A stretch of DNA of 64,000 bases from Flagellimonas aequoris (GTDB lineage: Bacteria; Bacteroidota; Bacteroidia; Flavobacteriales; Flavobacteriaceae): contig NZ_QXFJ01000023.1 in the NCBI RefSeq assembly GCF_003584165.1, positions 62,001 to 126,000 on the forward strand. The letters are read 5' to 3'. Below the pieces are notes generated by a model. The model had not been told where the DNA came from, did no database searches, and saw only the letters and a program-made list of their open reading frames with translations. Made by a program: the position numbers and the translations under genes. This document shows, one piece after another, positions 10,001 to 19,335 of the stretch (its first letter is position 1; every line of letters begins with the position of its first letter).

Positions 10001-12561
10001 ACTACAAATTGGGAGAACAGGCTACCATTACTTTCCCTTCGGATAAAGGTGGAAGGGCCTTGATCAGCATCGAAAACGGCACCGAAGTCGTGTCCCAACA
10101 ATGGATCGAGACCACTGCTAAGGAAACAAAGGCCACCATTCCCATTACGGCGGAAATGGCTCCGAATGCTTACATCAACATTTCTTTGTTGCAGCCACAC
10201 GGACAGGCAACCAACGACCTCCCCATCCGATTATACGGGGTCGTGCCCTTATTGGTGGAGAACCCGGCTACATTGCTGGAACCCCAAATTTCGATGCCCG
10301 AAGTACTGGAACCCGAATCATCGTTTAAGGTTACGGTTTCCGAGGCCAACAAAAAACCCATGACCTATTCTTTGGCTGTAGTGGATGACGGACTTTTGGA
10401 CCTGACGCGATTCCGTACACCAGACATCCATGCCTCCTTTTATACAAGACAAGCATTGGGGGTAAAGACTTTCGATATATTTGATGATGTGATGGGTGCC
10501 TACTCTGTGAGTGTGGACAACATCTACGCCATTGGTGGAGGTGGCATCGGGGCTGGGGCCAAAAACCGCAAGGCCCAACGTTTCAAGCCTGTGGTCACCT
10601 ATTTGGGTCCCTTTACTCTGAAGGCTGGCGAAAAAGCATCCCACACCATTGAAATGCCCAATTATGTAGGTTCTGTACGTACTATGGTCGTTGCCGGTAA
10701 CTTGAACAGTGCTTATGGCAATGCCGAAAAAACCACTCCGGTGCGTAAACCTTTGATGGTGTTGACGTCCATCCCCAGAAAATTGTCCCCTGGAGAAACC
10801 GTGACCATTCCGGTTACCGTTTTTGCCATGGAACCCAAAGTAAAAAATGTGAAGGTTTCCATAGATGCAGGCAAGGCCTTGGAACCAGTGGGGGAAACAA
10901 CCAAGAACATTACCTTCAATTCTGTTGGGGAACAGATCGTGAATTTCGACTTTAAGGTGAAACCTGCCTCTTCCTTCCAGACCATTTCCGTGACAGCCAG
11001 TGGCGCAGGGGAAAGTGCGAGCAGCAAAACCGAAATCGATGTTGAAAACCCGAACCCTATCACCACTAAAAGCGATGTATATACCATTGATGCCAATGGT
11101 AGTATGACCATTCCTTTTGAAACGTTTGGCACTTCGGGGACCAATGAGGCCTTTATCGAATTCTCCACTTTGCCTCCTATGGATTTCAGCAAGCGATTGG
11201 ATTACCTGTTGAGATATCCTCATGGTTGTGTGGAACAGACCACCTCGGCGGCTTTCCCACAATTGTTTTTGGCGGATGTGCTGGACATTACCTTTGAAAA
11301 GAAAAAGGATATCGAGAAAAACGTAAAGGCGGCCATCAAAAAATTGGGCGATTTCCAAACCCCGAACGGCGGACTCAGCTATTGGCCTGGTTATGGCCAT
11401 GCCGATGATTGGGGCACCTCATACGCAGGTCATTTTATGCTGGAAGCCAAACAACAGGGCTATCAGTTACCGTTGACGTTCTTGACCAATTGGTTGAAAT
11501 ATCAAAAGACGGCAGCGCGTCAATGGAGCAATCAAAGTTCTGGTTATAACGATGATATTTCACAAGCGTATCGCCTGTACACCTTGGCTTTGGCGCAACA
11601 GCCTGAATTGGCAGCCATGAACCGTCTTCGCGAAGCCAAAAACTTGAGCAACGAGGCCAAATGGCGCTTGGCAGCGGCATACGCGTTGGCCGGAAAAAAA
11701 GAAGTGGCCCAAGAGATTGCACAAAAGGCAAACATCAACTTTACACCCAGAAATTATGATTACCGAACCTATGGTTCCGTTTTCAGGAATAGGGCCATGG
11801 CAATGGAAACCATGGTGATCTTAGGGGATTCCAAACAAAGGGATTTGTCCATTTCCCTTGCCAAGGACCTTTCTTCCCAAAGTTGGTACAGTACGCAGGA
11901 AACAGCATTTGCCTTATTGTCCCTTTCCAAAATGGTGATGAAAAACGGAGGGAAATCCATCGACCTTACCTATACCAACAACGGTAAGGAAGTTGTGGTA
12001 AAAACCGATAGGGCCATTGCGCAACGAGGGCTCACCATTACTTCATTCAAAAATGAAATACAGGTAACGAACAAACAGGGAAATACCGTTTATGCCACCA
12101 TGACCCAGACTGGAAAATTGCCAGTGGGACAAGAGTTGGCACAACAACAGAATCTGAACCTCAACGTAGTTTACAAAGATGCCTTGGGGAATACACTTGA
12201 TGTTTCCGAATTGCGGCAAGGAACGGAATTCCAAGCGGAGATTACCGTATTTAACAGCTCTAACGACTACATCGACAATCTAGCATTGACGCATATTGTG
12301 CCCAGCGGTTGGGAGATTGTGGACACTTCCTTTGCGAGCGGGGACAATCCGAATGCAACAAAAGCGGATTATGTGGATACCCGTGACGATCGCACCCATT
12401 TGTATTTTAACCTTGGGGCTAGAAAATCGGCCACTTTTACCGTTAAACTCAATGCTTCTTTCCTTGGCGATTATTATTTGCCGGGAGCCCAAGTAGAGGC
12501 CATGTACGACAACAACTACCAAGCACGAAACAAAGGAAATTGGATTAAAGTGGTACAGTGA
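7012..12561 (+). CDS. Alpha-2-macroglobulin family lipoprotein
   Basis: 1849-residue bacterial alpha-2-macroglobulin, a large protease-trapping protein. The signal peptide ends in LVVSC with the lipidated Cys19. Macroglobulin-like MG domains fill the N-terminal half, followed by a bait-like region and the A2M domain. The thioester motif CVEQ is intact at residues 1406-1409, within YPHGCVEQTTS. The alpha-helical thioester domain follows (about 1410-1680), then the C-terminal receptor-like domain. An acidic and Tyr/Trp-rich insert bracketed by cysteines lies near residues 450-505. The next gene is penicillin-binding protein 1C, the classic partner. Known pairing suggests the trap guards the periplasm against foreign proteases while PBP1C repairs the wall; this is family knowledge and has not been shown for this strain. 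Confidence 0.93.
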   Translation: MSRFLKITLFSFLILVVSCKKKGEVPETDNLFKFKDYISYHTHGNQSISTPITIALAQQLEQFELNQELPKEYLQISPKVDGKLIIENGRELTFQPSEYLKPNTEYVVTLSLNKLFENIDGDFKKYTFSFKTIAPNFKINLGSLQSYSKEWQYLTGTLDASDILDASKMEGILSVKQGDKKVPVKWDNASENAQYFSFKVDSISRKTDDSELTIEWSGKVLGIDNEGSENYTIPGLNKFVVVDAKTSSSPNAVLTLNFSEPLKQNQNLNGLVTVENAESLRYEINGNVLRVYPSNRILGEVRVNAFEGIKSEYGFTLKNTFSELVSFEQLKPAVRLISKGTILPNAASTPIYFETVNLSAVEVRVIQVYENNMLQYLQNNNLTESYSPDLRPVGRRVAYKVIPLAENGEENSSYWKAHALDLSSLIKVHPGSLYRVEFSFKKEHTTYACDGSETAEDQTETYTSSTDEESLEERYWDNEIYYWRDYEYDWENRDNPCHQAYYNYDRVASTNLLGSDLGLIVKKGNNRSYHFAATNLLTTKPEANTNIKLYNYQQQLLGEVTTDASGFAVYDGEKSVAFAVAEKNSNFAYAKLADGNALSLSTFDVSGEELQRGLQGFLYTERGVHRPGDVIHLTFVLDDKGNPLPKGHPVTLEVSDARGKLVQRNVLTEGTLPVSEGLFAKKEENFYYFPIPTQADAPTGNWSAKVIVGGAQFNKSLKVATVKPNRLKVDFSFDDEVLKANTNNRGKAIVQWLHGAPARNLKIDINANLSKASNAFPKLKDYVFLDPARDFYDTELQWISSKLDANGELDINEKINVNGNAPGMLQATFTTKVFEGGGDFSIDVFTKNVAPYPYFVGLRSPEAKQYGSFMTDENNTFGVITVDDQGKPSGNRKLKVQVYKIEWRWWWNRGYDNLSRYENASVHSPFKEMTVTTGADGKANFNLNVPDDDGGRFLIRVIDEAGHATGRTAYFYRNWWKRPSGDSESSKILVFSADKENYKLGEQATITFPSDKGGRALISIENGTEVVSQQWIETTAKETKATIPITAEMAPNAYINISLLQPHGQATNDLPIRLYGVVPLLVENPATLLEPQISMPEVLEPESSFKVTVSEANKKPMTYSLAVVDDGLLDLTRFRTPDIHASFYTRQALGVKTFDIFDDVMGAYSVSVDNIYAIGGGGIGAGAKNRKAQRFKPVVTYLGPFTLKAGEKASHTIEMPNYVGSVRTMVVAGNLNSAYGNAEKTTPVRKPLMVLTSIPRKLSPGETVTIPVTVFAMEPKVKNVKVSIDAGKALEPVGETTKNITFNSVGEQIVNFDFKVKPASSFQTISVTASGAGESASSKTEIDVENPNPITTKSDVYTIDANGSMTIPFETFGTSGTNEAFIEFSTLPPMDFSKRLDYLLRYPHGCVEQTTSAAFPQLFLADVLDITFEKKKDIEKNVKAAIKKLGDFQTPNGGLSYWPGYGHADDWGTSYAGHFMLEAKQQGYQLPLTFLTNWLKYQKTAARQWSNQSSGYNDDISQAYRLYTLALAQQPELAAMNRLREAKNLSNEAKWRLAAAYALAGKKEVAQEIAQKANINFTPRNYDYRTYGSVFRNRAMAMETMVILGDSKQRDLSISLAKDLSSQSWYSTQETAFALLSLSKMVMKNGGKSIDLTYTNNGKEVVVKTDRAIAQRGLTITSFKNEIQVTNKQGNTVYATMTQTGKLPVGQELAQQQNLNLNVVYKDALGNTLDVSELRQGTEFQAEITVFNSSNDYIDNLALTHIVPSGWEIVDTSFASGDNPNATKADYVDTRDDRTHLYFNLGARKSATFTVKLNASFLGDYYLPGAQVEAMYDNNYQARNKGNWIKVVQ

Positions 12562-12571
12562 TGTGTTTGGA

Positions 12572-14944
12572 ATGAACAATTTTTGGGAACGGTTAAAAAG
12601 GTTTGCATATAGACATAAGATCAAGTTGGCCATTTTCATGGCCTTCTTGGTCTTGTGGTTATTCTGTTTGCCTAAAAATCTGTTCGAAGACCCTACCTCA
12701 ACCGTGGTAAACAGTGCTGATGGTTCTTTGATCGGGGCGCGGATTGCCGATGATGGTCAATGGCGCTTTCCCGAAATGGATTCGGTTCCCAAACGTTTTG
12801 AGGAATGCATCCTCCTTTTTGAGGATGAATATTTTTACCAACATCCCGGTTTCAATCCTATCTCCATTATAAAGGCCATCGGTCATAACCTGACCAAAAA
12901 ATCCCGAAGAGGCGGCAGTACCATCACCCAACAGGTCATCCGGCTGAGCAGAAAGAACAAGTCAAGGACCTATGCGGAAAAAGCCGTGGAAATCTTTATG
13001 GCCACCCGATTGGAATTGAGGTACTCCAAAAAAGAGATTTTACGACTTTATGCCTCCCATACTCCCTACGGTGGTAATGTAGTAGGGCTGGAAACCGCGG
13101 CTTGGCGCTATTTTGGTATTCCAGCAGACGAAATGAGTTGGGGTCAAGCCGCAGCCCTTGCTGTATTGCCCAACGCGCCCGCCCTCATATTCCCGGGAAG
13201 AAATGAGCAGATATTTCTTGAAAAAAGAAATCGGTTGTTGGAAAAATTAAAGAACAAAGGCATTATTGATGAAACGACCTATGAACTGGCCATAGCAGAA
13301 CCCCTTCCCCAGAAGCCCGTTCCCTTACCAGATGTGGCCCCCCACCTTACGGAACGCATCCGAAACGAACATTCCGGGGAACGTATAACAACTTCCATTG
13401 ATAGGGCCTTGCAACAACGCTTAAACCTTTTGGCCGAAAGGCACTACCACCAATTAAAAGGCAACGAAATCCACAATTTGGCCATATTGGTGCTCGATGT
13501 GGAAACCCGAAAAGTGTTGGGGTATGTGGGCAATTCCCCTTCGGGAAAAGAACATGCCAATTATGTGGACATCATCACCAAGAATCGAAGTACAGGAAGT
13601 ACCTTAAAACCATTTTTGTTTGCTTCCCTATTGGATGAAGGACAGTTGTTGCCGCATAGTTTGGTTGAAGACGTACCGACCGTGATCAATGGGTACCATC
13701 CCCAAAATTTTGACAAAAAACATGTGGGTGCCGTATCGGCCAGCAGGGCCCTTTCCCGCTCCCTGAATGTTCCAGCCGTACGATTGCTACGGGAATATGG
13801 CCTTCAAAAATTCTATAACAAACTCAAAAAAATGAAGTTGGAGTCATTGGACAAACCATCCTCCTATTATGGCCTTTCCTTGATATTGGGAGGTGCCGAA
13901 AGTTCTCTTTGGGAAGTAACCGAATCCTACGCGGCCATGGCTTCCACTTTGAACTATTTCGTGACCCATTCCAGCACCTATCGCACCAACGAATTTGTAA
14001 AACCTTCATACCTGTCTGAAACAGAAATCGATTTGGGAACCCCACAATTTGACCCTCCCATTTTTGGGGCCGGGGCCATTTACTCCACCTTTCAATCCAT
14101 GTATGAAGTGAACCGCCCCGAAGGGGATGAAAACTGGCATTTTTTTGATTCGTCCCAACCCATTGCCTGGAAAACGGGCACCAGTTTTGGATTTAAGGAT
14201 GCCTGGGCCGTTGGGGTAACGCCCAAATATGCCATTGGGGTGTGGGCCGGCAATGCCGATGGTGAAGGAAGGCCCGGCCTGACCGGAATCACAGCAGCCG
14301 CCCCTCTTTTGTTCGATGTTTTGGATGCCCTTCCCCATAGCGGATGGTTCCAAGAACCTTTTGATGATTTGGTGGAAGTGGAAGTCTGTTCGCAAAGTGG
14401 TTATCGGACTTCTGTCTTTTGTGACGATGTAAAAAAAGAATACGTGCCCACCCATGGCACCCGAAGTGGCCCCTGCCCTTTCCACCAACAATTGTTTTTG
14501 GATGCTTCGGAAACCTATCGGGTAAACTCGGAATGTTATCCTTTGGAGAACATGGTGGCCAAAAACTGGTTTGTGCTCCCGCCCACAATCGAGTACTATT
14601 ATGCGCTTTCCAATCCCAATTACAAGGAATTGCCCCCTTACATGGCCAACTGTTCTGAAATGGAGAACCAATTGATGGAATTCATCTATCCGAAAGCAAA
14701 TGAAGCGGTATTACTGCCAAAAGATTTAGGCACTAAAACGAAGGACATCCTATTAAAACTCGCCCATCAACAAAACAATGCCACTGTGTATTGGTATTTG
14801 GATGATACCTATATGGGCAAAACGGAAAACTTCCACGAGCTTATTTTGGACATTGAGCCCGGGGAATACGTGCTAACCGCTGTTGACAATTCGGGTAACC
14901 GAATCCAACAAAAACTCGAGGTGCTTTTGGCCTCTGAGGATTAA
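12572..14944 (+). CDS. pbpC: Penicillin-binding protein 1C
   Basis: Bifunctional peptidoglycan synthase, about 790 residues. It has a cytoplasmic N-terminus, one transmembrane helix (about 18-33), a GT51 transglycosylase domain (catalytic Glu84 in FEDEYFYQHPG; RRGGSTITQQ at 112-121), a transpeptidase domain (STLK serine at 343, SRSLN motif, KTGT at 534-537), and a C-terminal BiPBP_C-type domain after a Cys-containing linker. I prefer the ATG at 12572; a GTG at 12563 would add three residues. It starts ten bases after the alpha-2-macroglobulin stop, so the two form an operon. All catalytic motifs are intact. Its 3' end overlaps the convergent M61 peptidase gene by four bases. Confidence 0.93.
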   Translation: MNNFWERLKRFAYRHKIKLAIFMAFLVLWLFCLPKNLFEDPTSTVVNSADGSLIGARIADDGQWRFPEMDSVPKRFEECILLFEDEYFYQHPGFNPISIIKAIGHNLTKKSRRGGSTITQQVIRLSRKNKSRTYAEKAVEIFMATRLELRYSKKEILRLYASHTPYGGNVVGLETAAWRYFGIPADEMSWGQAAALAVLPNAPALIFPGRNEQIFLEKRNRLLEKLKNKGIIDETTYELAIAEPLPQKPVPLPDVAPHLTERIRNEHSGERITTSIDRALQQRLNLLAERHYHQLKGNEIHNLAILVLDVETRKVLGYVGNSPSGKEHANYVDIITKNRSTGSTLKPFLFASLLDEGQLLPHSLVEDVPTVINGYHPQNFDKKHVGAVSASRALSRSLNVPAVRLLREYGLQKFYNKLKKMKLESLDKPSSYYGLSLILGGAESSLWEVTESYAAMASTLNYFVTHSSTYRTNEFVKPSYLSETEIDLGTPQFDPPIFGAGAIYSTFQSMYEVNRPEGDENWHFFDSSQPIAWKTGTSFGFKDAWAVGVTPKYAIGVWAGNADGEGRPGLTGITAAAPLLFDVLDALPHSGWFQEPFDDLVEVEVCSQSGYRTSVFCDDVKKEYVPTHGTRSGPCPFHQQLFLDASETYRVNSECYPLENMVAKNWFVLPPTIEYYYALSNPNYKELPPYMANCSEMENQLMEFIYPKANEAVLLPKDLGTKTKDILLKLAHQQNNATVYWYLDDTYMGKTENFHELILDIEPGEYVLTAVDNSGNRIQQKLEVLLASED

Positions 14945-16515
14945 TCCTTTTTTGATTTTCCCAACCAGGAATCTAAAATAGCCTTTTGGGATGCATTCGG
15001 GTTTTGGATGGGAACAAGGGAATAAACTTCCTTCAATGTTCCATCATCCTCTTTGATCTGTTCTTTCCTTAAACTAAGTCCTGCATAACCTAAATATGTG
15101 TCATAATCCAACCGTTTTGCTGTGTACACATATTGAAACAACTCTGTCATAGGCGTTCCAGTAATCGACACGCATGCATCCCTGAACTCTGCATCTGTAA
15201 ATCCTCTTCCTTTTTTTAGATAGTATTCATGGTACATATGACGCATTACATCATCCAAGGATTTTTGGTTGTTTGTGGCTTGACGTATCCCAAAATCCAT
15301 CAAAAGACCTACAATGGGCCCTTTGATATAGTAAGAAATACTCTTGTTGGGATCCTTACCGCTTTTCCCAAAAGGACCTTCGTGCCAAGTCTCAAAACTG
15401 GATTCGATCAACGATTGGTAATCTTTTCCTGGATTATTCTCAAACTGGGTAATACCGGCAGCGATATCCTGAAGAAAGTCATCTTCAGAGAAAATCCCGG
15501 CTCTTCGCACCATTAAACCGGCATAGTAAGAGGTAAGTCCTTCACTGATCCACAATTGAGTGGTCTTGCTTCCGTTCTGGTAGTCGAATGGACCAAGTTC
15601 AAAAGGTCTGATACGTTTTACATTGTAATGATGGAAATACTCATGGGACAAAAAGTTCAGCATGCGTTGGTACCCTTCCTGTGAACCCATTTGTCCCCCA
15701 TCAAAACTAACGGTGGAACTGTTCAAGTGCTCGATGCCGCCCCTGCCGGGACCTATACCAATAAACGTATATTCTTTATAGGGTATGTGGCCAATAATGT
15801 CCGAAGCTACCTGTATTACGGACTTTAAATCTTCCATTAGTTTTTTTTCATCAAAATCCCCCATTTTGTGTCCCCAAAACCTATGATTGATTCCGTTAAT
15901 CTTGAAATCTGGAAGTTTTTTCAAATCGCCCATTAAAAGGGGGGAATCCAAAAAGCTATCAAAATTATCCGCCCTGAACACTGCCTTTTGGGAATCTTCT
16001 TCCACAAGTTCAAGTCCCGTGGCCACATCGGTCCAACCATTGGACTTTTCAATGGTAACCGTTATTGGCACATTCCAATTGCCTTCTGCATATAAAAAAG
16101 AGTTGACTGGTATGATGTAGGCCCTATCTTCATCCACATAGCTGTTTGCCACAAAGGTTCGGTCCGTAAAGACATCATATTCCAACTGAACCTTTTGTCC
16201 TTTGACACCGGTCAACATCCATGTTGCAGGCTGTGAGTCATCCAAAGACTGTCCTGAAAGCACTTTGAAATTTTTCACCCCTTTATAATAATCCATCATC
16301 TGGTAATAGCCTGGCATCCAATTTGGGAGATGCAAGGCGACAGTGTCCGTTGGCCAATCCAGCAGTTCCATGGCCACATGGTACGCATGCGTGTTGGGGT
16401 CTGAAACCGAAACTGTAAATTCAAACTTTGGAAGAGAGTTTTTTTGCGCCACAAGTGGGAAAGACAACAAAAAAACAAATAGAATCAGGGATTTGTTAAG
16501 ACTGAGTGTTTTCAA
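14941..16515 (-). CDS. M61 family metallopeptidase
   Basis: 524-residue glycyl-aminopeptidase-type (M61) enzyme. Signal peptide 1-23 (ending VAQ), N-terminal beta domain (about 28-200), then the gluzincin catalytic domain with zinc motif HEYFH at 291-295 and third ligand Glu325 in ISEGLTSYYAG. The C-terminal PDZ domain usual in this family appears to be missing: the protein ends soon after the helical domain. The start is TTG at 16515; no ATG is in frame upstream. Likely a periplasmic or secreted peptidase; the substrate is unknown. Confidence 0.87.
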   Translation of the reverse strand: MKTLSLNKSLILFVFLLSFPLVAQKNSLPKFEFTVSVSDPNTHAYHVAMELLDWPTDTVALHLPNWMPGYYQMMDYYKGVKNFKVLSGQSLDDSQPATWMLTGVKGQKVQLEYDVFTDRTFVANSYVDEDRAYIIPVNSFLYAEGNWNVPITVTIEKSNGWTDVATGLELVEEDSQKAVFRADNFDSFLDSPLLMGDLKKLPDFKINGINHRFWGHKMGDFDEKKLMEDLKSVIQVASDIIGHIPYKEYTFIGIGPGRGGIEHLNSSTVSFDGGQMGSQEGYQRMLNFLSHEYFHHYNVKRIRPFELGPFDYQNGSKTTQLWISEGLTSYYAGLMVRRAGIFSEDDFLQDIAAGITQFENNPGKDYQSLIESSFETWHEGPFGKSGKDPNKSISYYIKGPIVGLLMDFGIRQATNNQKSLDDVMRHMYHEYYLKKGRGFTDAEFRDACVSITGTPMTELFQYVYTAKRLDYDTYLGYAGLSLRKEQIKEDDGTLKEVYSLVPIQNPNASQKAILDSWLGKSKKD

Positions 16516-16568
16516 AGGAATGGTTATTTGGTTTTGTGCAATACTATTTGGTCTTCTTGATTACAATT

Positions 16569-17876
16569 CTATTTTTTCCGCATAAAGATGGTAACCGGCA
16601 CCCCTGTAAAGTCGAAATTTTCCCGCAACTTATTTTCCAAGAACCGCTTGTAGGGATCCCGCACGTATTGTGGCAGATTGCAGAAAAATGCAAACTGAGG
16701 ATACGGTGTTGGCAACTGGGTACAGAACTTGATCTTTACGTACTTGCCCTTGTACGCCGGGGGCGGGGTATGCTCAATGATGGGCAACATGATATCGTTC
16801 AATTTTCGGGTAGGCACCTTCTTTGAACGGTTTTTGAACACTTCCACTGCGGTCTCGATGGCCTTATAGATGCGCTGCTTATTCAACACTGAAATAAAAA
16901 GAATGGGCACATCTTCAAAAGGGGAAATGGCTTCTTTGATCTTGGCCGTATATTCTTTTACGGAATTGGTGTCCTTTTCCACCAAATCCCATTTGTTCAC
17001 CAAAATCACGATACCTTTATTGTTACGTTGGGCCAGCCAAAAAATATTCTCCACCTGTCCGTCAAAACCACGTGTGGCATCCAACAACAAAATACAGACA
17101 TCGCAATGTTCAATGGCCCGAACGGAACGCATCACGGAGTAAAACTCCAAATCTTCCTTCACCTTGGATTTCTTTCGGATACCTGCAGTATCCACCAAAT
17201 TGAATTCAAATCCGAACTGATTGTATTTGGTATCAATACTGTCCCTAGTAGTACCCGCAATATCGGTCACGATGTATCTATCTTCCCCGATCAATGCATT
17301 GATAAAGGAGGATTTCCCTGCATTGGGACGACCCACCACAGCAAAACGGGGCAGTTCACTTTCTTCATCCTTGATATCGGGTAACACCTTCACTAGGGCA
17401 TCCAGCAATTCCCCGGTACCACTGCCGTTGATGCTGGAAAGCGGAAAATATTCCCCCAATCCCAGAGCGTAGAATTCCACTGCGTCGGCCATACGTTGGG
17501 CATTATCCACCTTGTTTACGGCCAAAAAGACAGGCTTATTTACCTTGCGAAGCAATTTGGCCACATCTTCATCCATCCCGGTCACGCCCGATTCCACATC
17601 CACCATAAAAATGATGGCATCGGCTTCCCCGATGGCCAGTTCCACTTGCTTGTCGATTTCCTTTTCAAAGACATCATCACTGCCCACAATATATCCACCG
17701 GTATCGATCAAGGAAAATTCCTTGCCGTTCCAGTCGCTTTTTCCATAATGGCGATCACGGGTAACGCCGCTCACGGCATCCACGATCGCTTCACGGCGAC
17801 GGATCAATCGGTTGAAAAAAGTGGATTTGCCCACATTGGGCCTCCCTACGATAGCTACAATAGCTCCCATCTGCAT
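16569..17876 (-). CDS. der: Ribosome biogenesis GTPase Der (EngA)
   Basis: 435-residue tandem GTPase needed for 50S subunit assembly. The first G domain has GRPNVGKST at residues 11-19 and DTGG; the second has [14 protein letters not shown] and NKWD. A C-terminal KH-like domain (about 355-435) ends in a basic tail. Length and motif order are standard for Der. Start: ATG at 17876 or the second ATG two codons later (MGAIVAIVG), which is closer to the usual N-terminus. A minus-strand -7 element lies about ten bases upstream, so the leader must be very short. Confidence 0.96.
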   Translation of the reverse strand: MQMGAIVAIVGRPNVGKSTFFNRLIRRREAIVDAVSGVTRDRHYGKSDWNGKEFSLIDTGGYIVGSDDVFEKEIDKQVELAIGEADAIIFMVDVESGVTGMDEDVAKLLRKVNKPVFLAVNKVDNAQRMADAVEFYALGLGEYFPLSSINGSGTGELLDALVKVLPDIKDEESELPRFAVVGRPNAGKSSFINALIGEDRYIVTDIAGTTRDSIDTKYNQFGFEFNLVDTAGIRKKSKVKEDLEFYSVMRSVRAIEHCDVCILLLDATRGFDGQVENIFWLAQRNNKGIVILVNKWDLVEKDTNSVKEYTAKIKEAISPFEDVPILFISVLNKQRIYKAIETAVEVFKNRSKKVPTRKLNDIMLPIIEHTPPPAYKGKYVKIKFCTQLPTPYPQFAFFCNLPQYVRDPYKRFLENKLRENFDFTGVPVTIFMRKK

Positions 17877-17886
17877 TAAATTTTGG

Positions 17887-17894
17887 CAAAAGTA
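17887..17894 (-). promoter_or_regulatory. Candidate -7 element for der
   Basis: Read on the minus strand it is TACTTTTG, a perfect TAnnTTTG. The predicted transcription start would be about five bases before the first ATG of der. No -33 element is obvious. Confidence 0.45.
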
Positions 17895-17946
17895 CCATTT
17901 ATTATGAAGAAAAAATGATACCTTTTTTTATCATTTTCAAACTGTT

Positions 17947-18450
17947 ATGAGCGACCTGACCAATGAGATTGTTTTAAGACCTCGTTTCCATGTTTCGTTG
18001 AGGACCGATATGGAAGCATTGAAACATAGCTACGACACACTAAAAAAGGATGGTTTTTTGATCGATAGGCTCGATGAGCATGTTTTTATTAAGTTCCGGA
18101 AGGCGGATACCAATTTTTGGACGCCCCAACTCCATCTTGAGCTTTCATCGTATGAACAGGGCGTGAGCAATATCCGAGGGGTTTTTGGTCCTAACCCTAC
18201 CCTTTGGACCTTTTTCATGTTCCTTCATTTTGGGGTGGGCACCCTTTTTGTGATATTGGGCATTTTTGCCTACTCCAACCATTCATTGGGCAAGGACATT
18301 ACTTTTTTGATGGTGGGAATGTTCTTTTTGGTATTGCTCTGGTTTGCCCTATATGCTTTTGGCCGATTGGGAAAATCGAAGGGGGAAGGACAAATGGAAC
18401 AACTTAAAACGCTGTTCAGGGAAACCGTTGCCGGGTTTCAAAAAATTTAA
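17947..18450 (+). CDS. Hypothetical membrane protein
   Basis: 167 residues, family not recognised. Residues 1-80 form a soluble alpha/beta region (TDMEALKHSYDTLKK, then an ELSSYE strand). Two transmembrane helices follow (about 86-109 and 117-138), then a short cytoplasmic helix (145-167). No catalytic motif is visible. It sits alone on the plus strand between der and era, both on the minus strand, so the position does not argue for an operon link with either GTPase. The ATG at 17947 follows an AT-rich leader. A small membrane-bound regulatory or lipid-associated protein is possible; I do not assign a function. Confidence 0.7.
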   Translation: MSDLTNEIVLRPRFHVSLRTDMEALKHSYDTLKKDGFLIDRLDEHVFIKFRKADTNFWTPQLHLELSSYEQGVSNIRGVFGPNPTLWTFFMFLHFGVGTLFVILGIFAYSNHSLGKDITFLMVGMFFLVLLWFALYAFGRLGKSKGEGQMEQLKTLFRETVAGFQKI

Positions 18451-18456
18451 TCCCAA

Positions 18457-19335
18457 CTACCCGTTATAACCGAATCGCCTTAACTGTTGTGCATTGCTCC
18501 TCCAGTTTTTGTTGACTTTCACATACAGTTCGATATGCACTTGCTTGGCAAAGAATTTTTCAAGATCCTTGCGGGCCTCTACCCCAACCTTTTTTAGGGC
18601 ACTCCCCTTATGACCGATAATGATTCCCTTCTGCGTATCTCTCTCTACCATAATTACAGAACGGATTCTGATAATATCCTCATCTTCCAAAAACTCCTCG
18701 GTTTCCACTTCCACGGAATAAGGAATCTCTTTTTTATAGTAGAGCAAAATCTTTTCACGGATGGTCTCGTTCACAAAAAAACGTTCGGGCTTGTCCGTTA
18801 ACTGATCTTTAGGATAATAGGGTGGCCCTTCGGGCAACAATTCCAAAATGCGTTCGAACACTTCCTTTACATTAAAATTCTCCAAAGCGGAAATGGGATG
18901 GATTTCCACATTAGGCAACTGTTCTTGCCAATATTGTATCTGTTCTTCCAAAACCTGTTGATCGGAAGTATCAATTTTATTGAGGAGCAATAACACAGGA
19001 ATCTTGCTGTTTTTGATCTTTTTGAAGAACTCTTCGTCCTTTAAAGCTTTTTCTCCAATCTCTACCATGTATAACAGCACATCGGCATCCTCAAAAGCGG
19101 ATTTCACGAAATCCATCATGGAGGTCTGCAATTCGTAGGCTGGTTTAATGATTCCGGGGGTGTCGGATAAAATCATTTGAAAATCTTCCCCGTTCACGAT
19201 ACCTAAAATACGGTGCCGGGTGGTCTGCGCCTTGGAAGTAATGATAGAAAGTTTTTCACCCACAAAGGCATTCATCAACGTGGATTTTCCCACATTCGGA
19301 TTTCCGATGATATTTACAAAGCCCGATCTATGCAC
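18457..19335 (-). CDS. era: GTPase Era
   Basis: 292-residue GTPase that binds 16S rRNA and aids 30S maturation. G motifs: GNPNVGKST near the N-terminus, DTPGI, NKID. The C-terminal KH domain contains the VERDTQKGIIIGHKG segment. The start codon is GTG at 19335, inside the last codons of the upstream symporter gene (eight-base overlap), so translation is probably coupled. No alternative ATG exists before the P-loop. Confidence 0.96.
   Translation of the reverse strand: MHRSGFVNIIGNPNVGKSTLMNAFVGEKLSIITSKAQTTRHRILGIVNGEDFQMILSDTPGIIKPAYELQTSMMDFVKSAFEDADVLLYMVEIGEKALKDEEFFKKIKNSKIPVLLLLNKIDTSDQQVLEEQIQYWQEQLPNVEIHPISALENFNVKEVFERILELLPEGPPYYPKDQLTDKPERFFVNETIREKILLYYKKEIPYSVEVETEEFLEDEDIIRIRSVIMVERDTQKGIIIGHKGSALKKVGVEARKDLEKFFAKQVHIELYVKVNKNWRSNAQQLRRFGYNG

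Noticed and set aside
10318-11400. Long (360-residue) minus-strand frame inside the alpha-2-macroglobulin gene
   Set aside because: Antisense shadow of a clearly coding frame; composition is low-complexity and His/Gly-rich, with no recognisable domain.
14006-14671. 221-residue minus-strand frame opposite pbpC
   Set aside because: Antisense shadow; no domain, and the pbpC transpeptidase motifs lie on the other strand.
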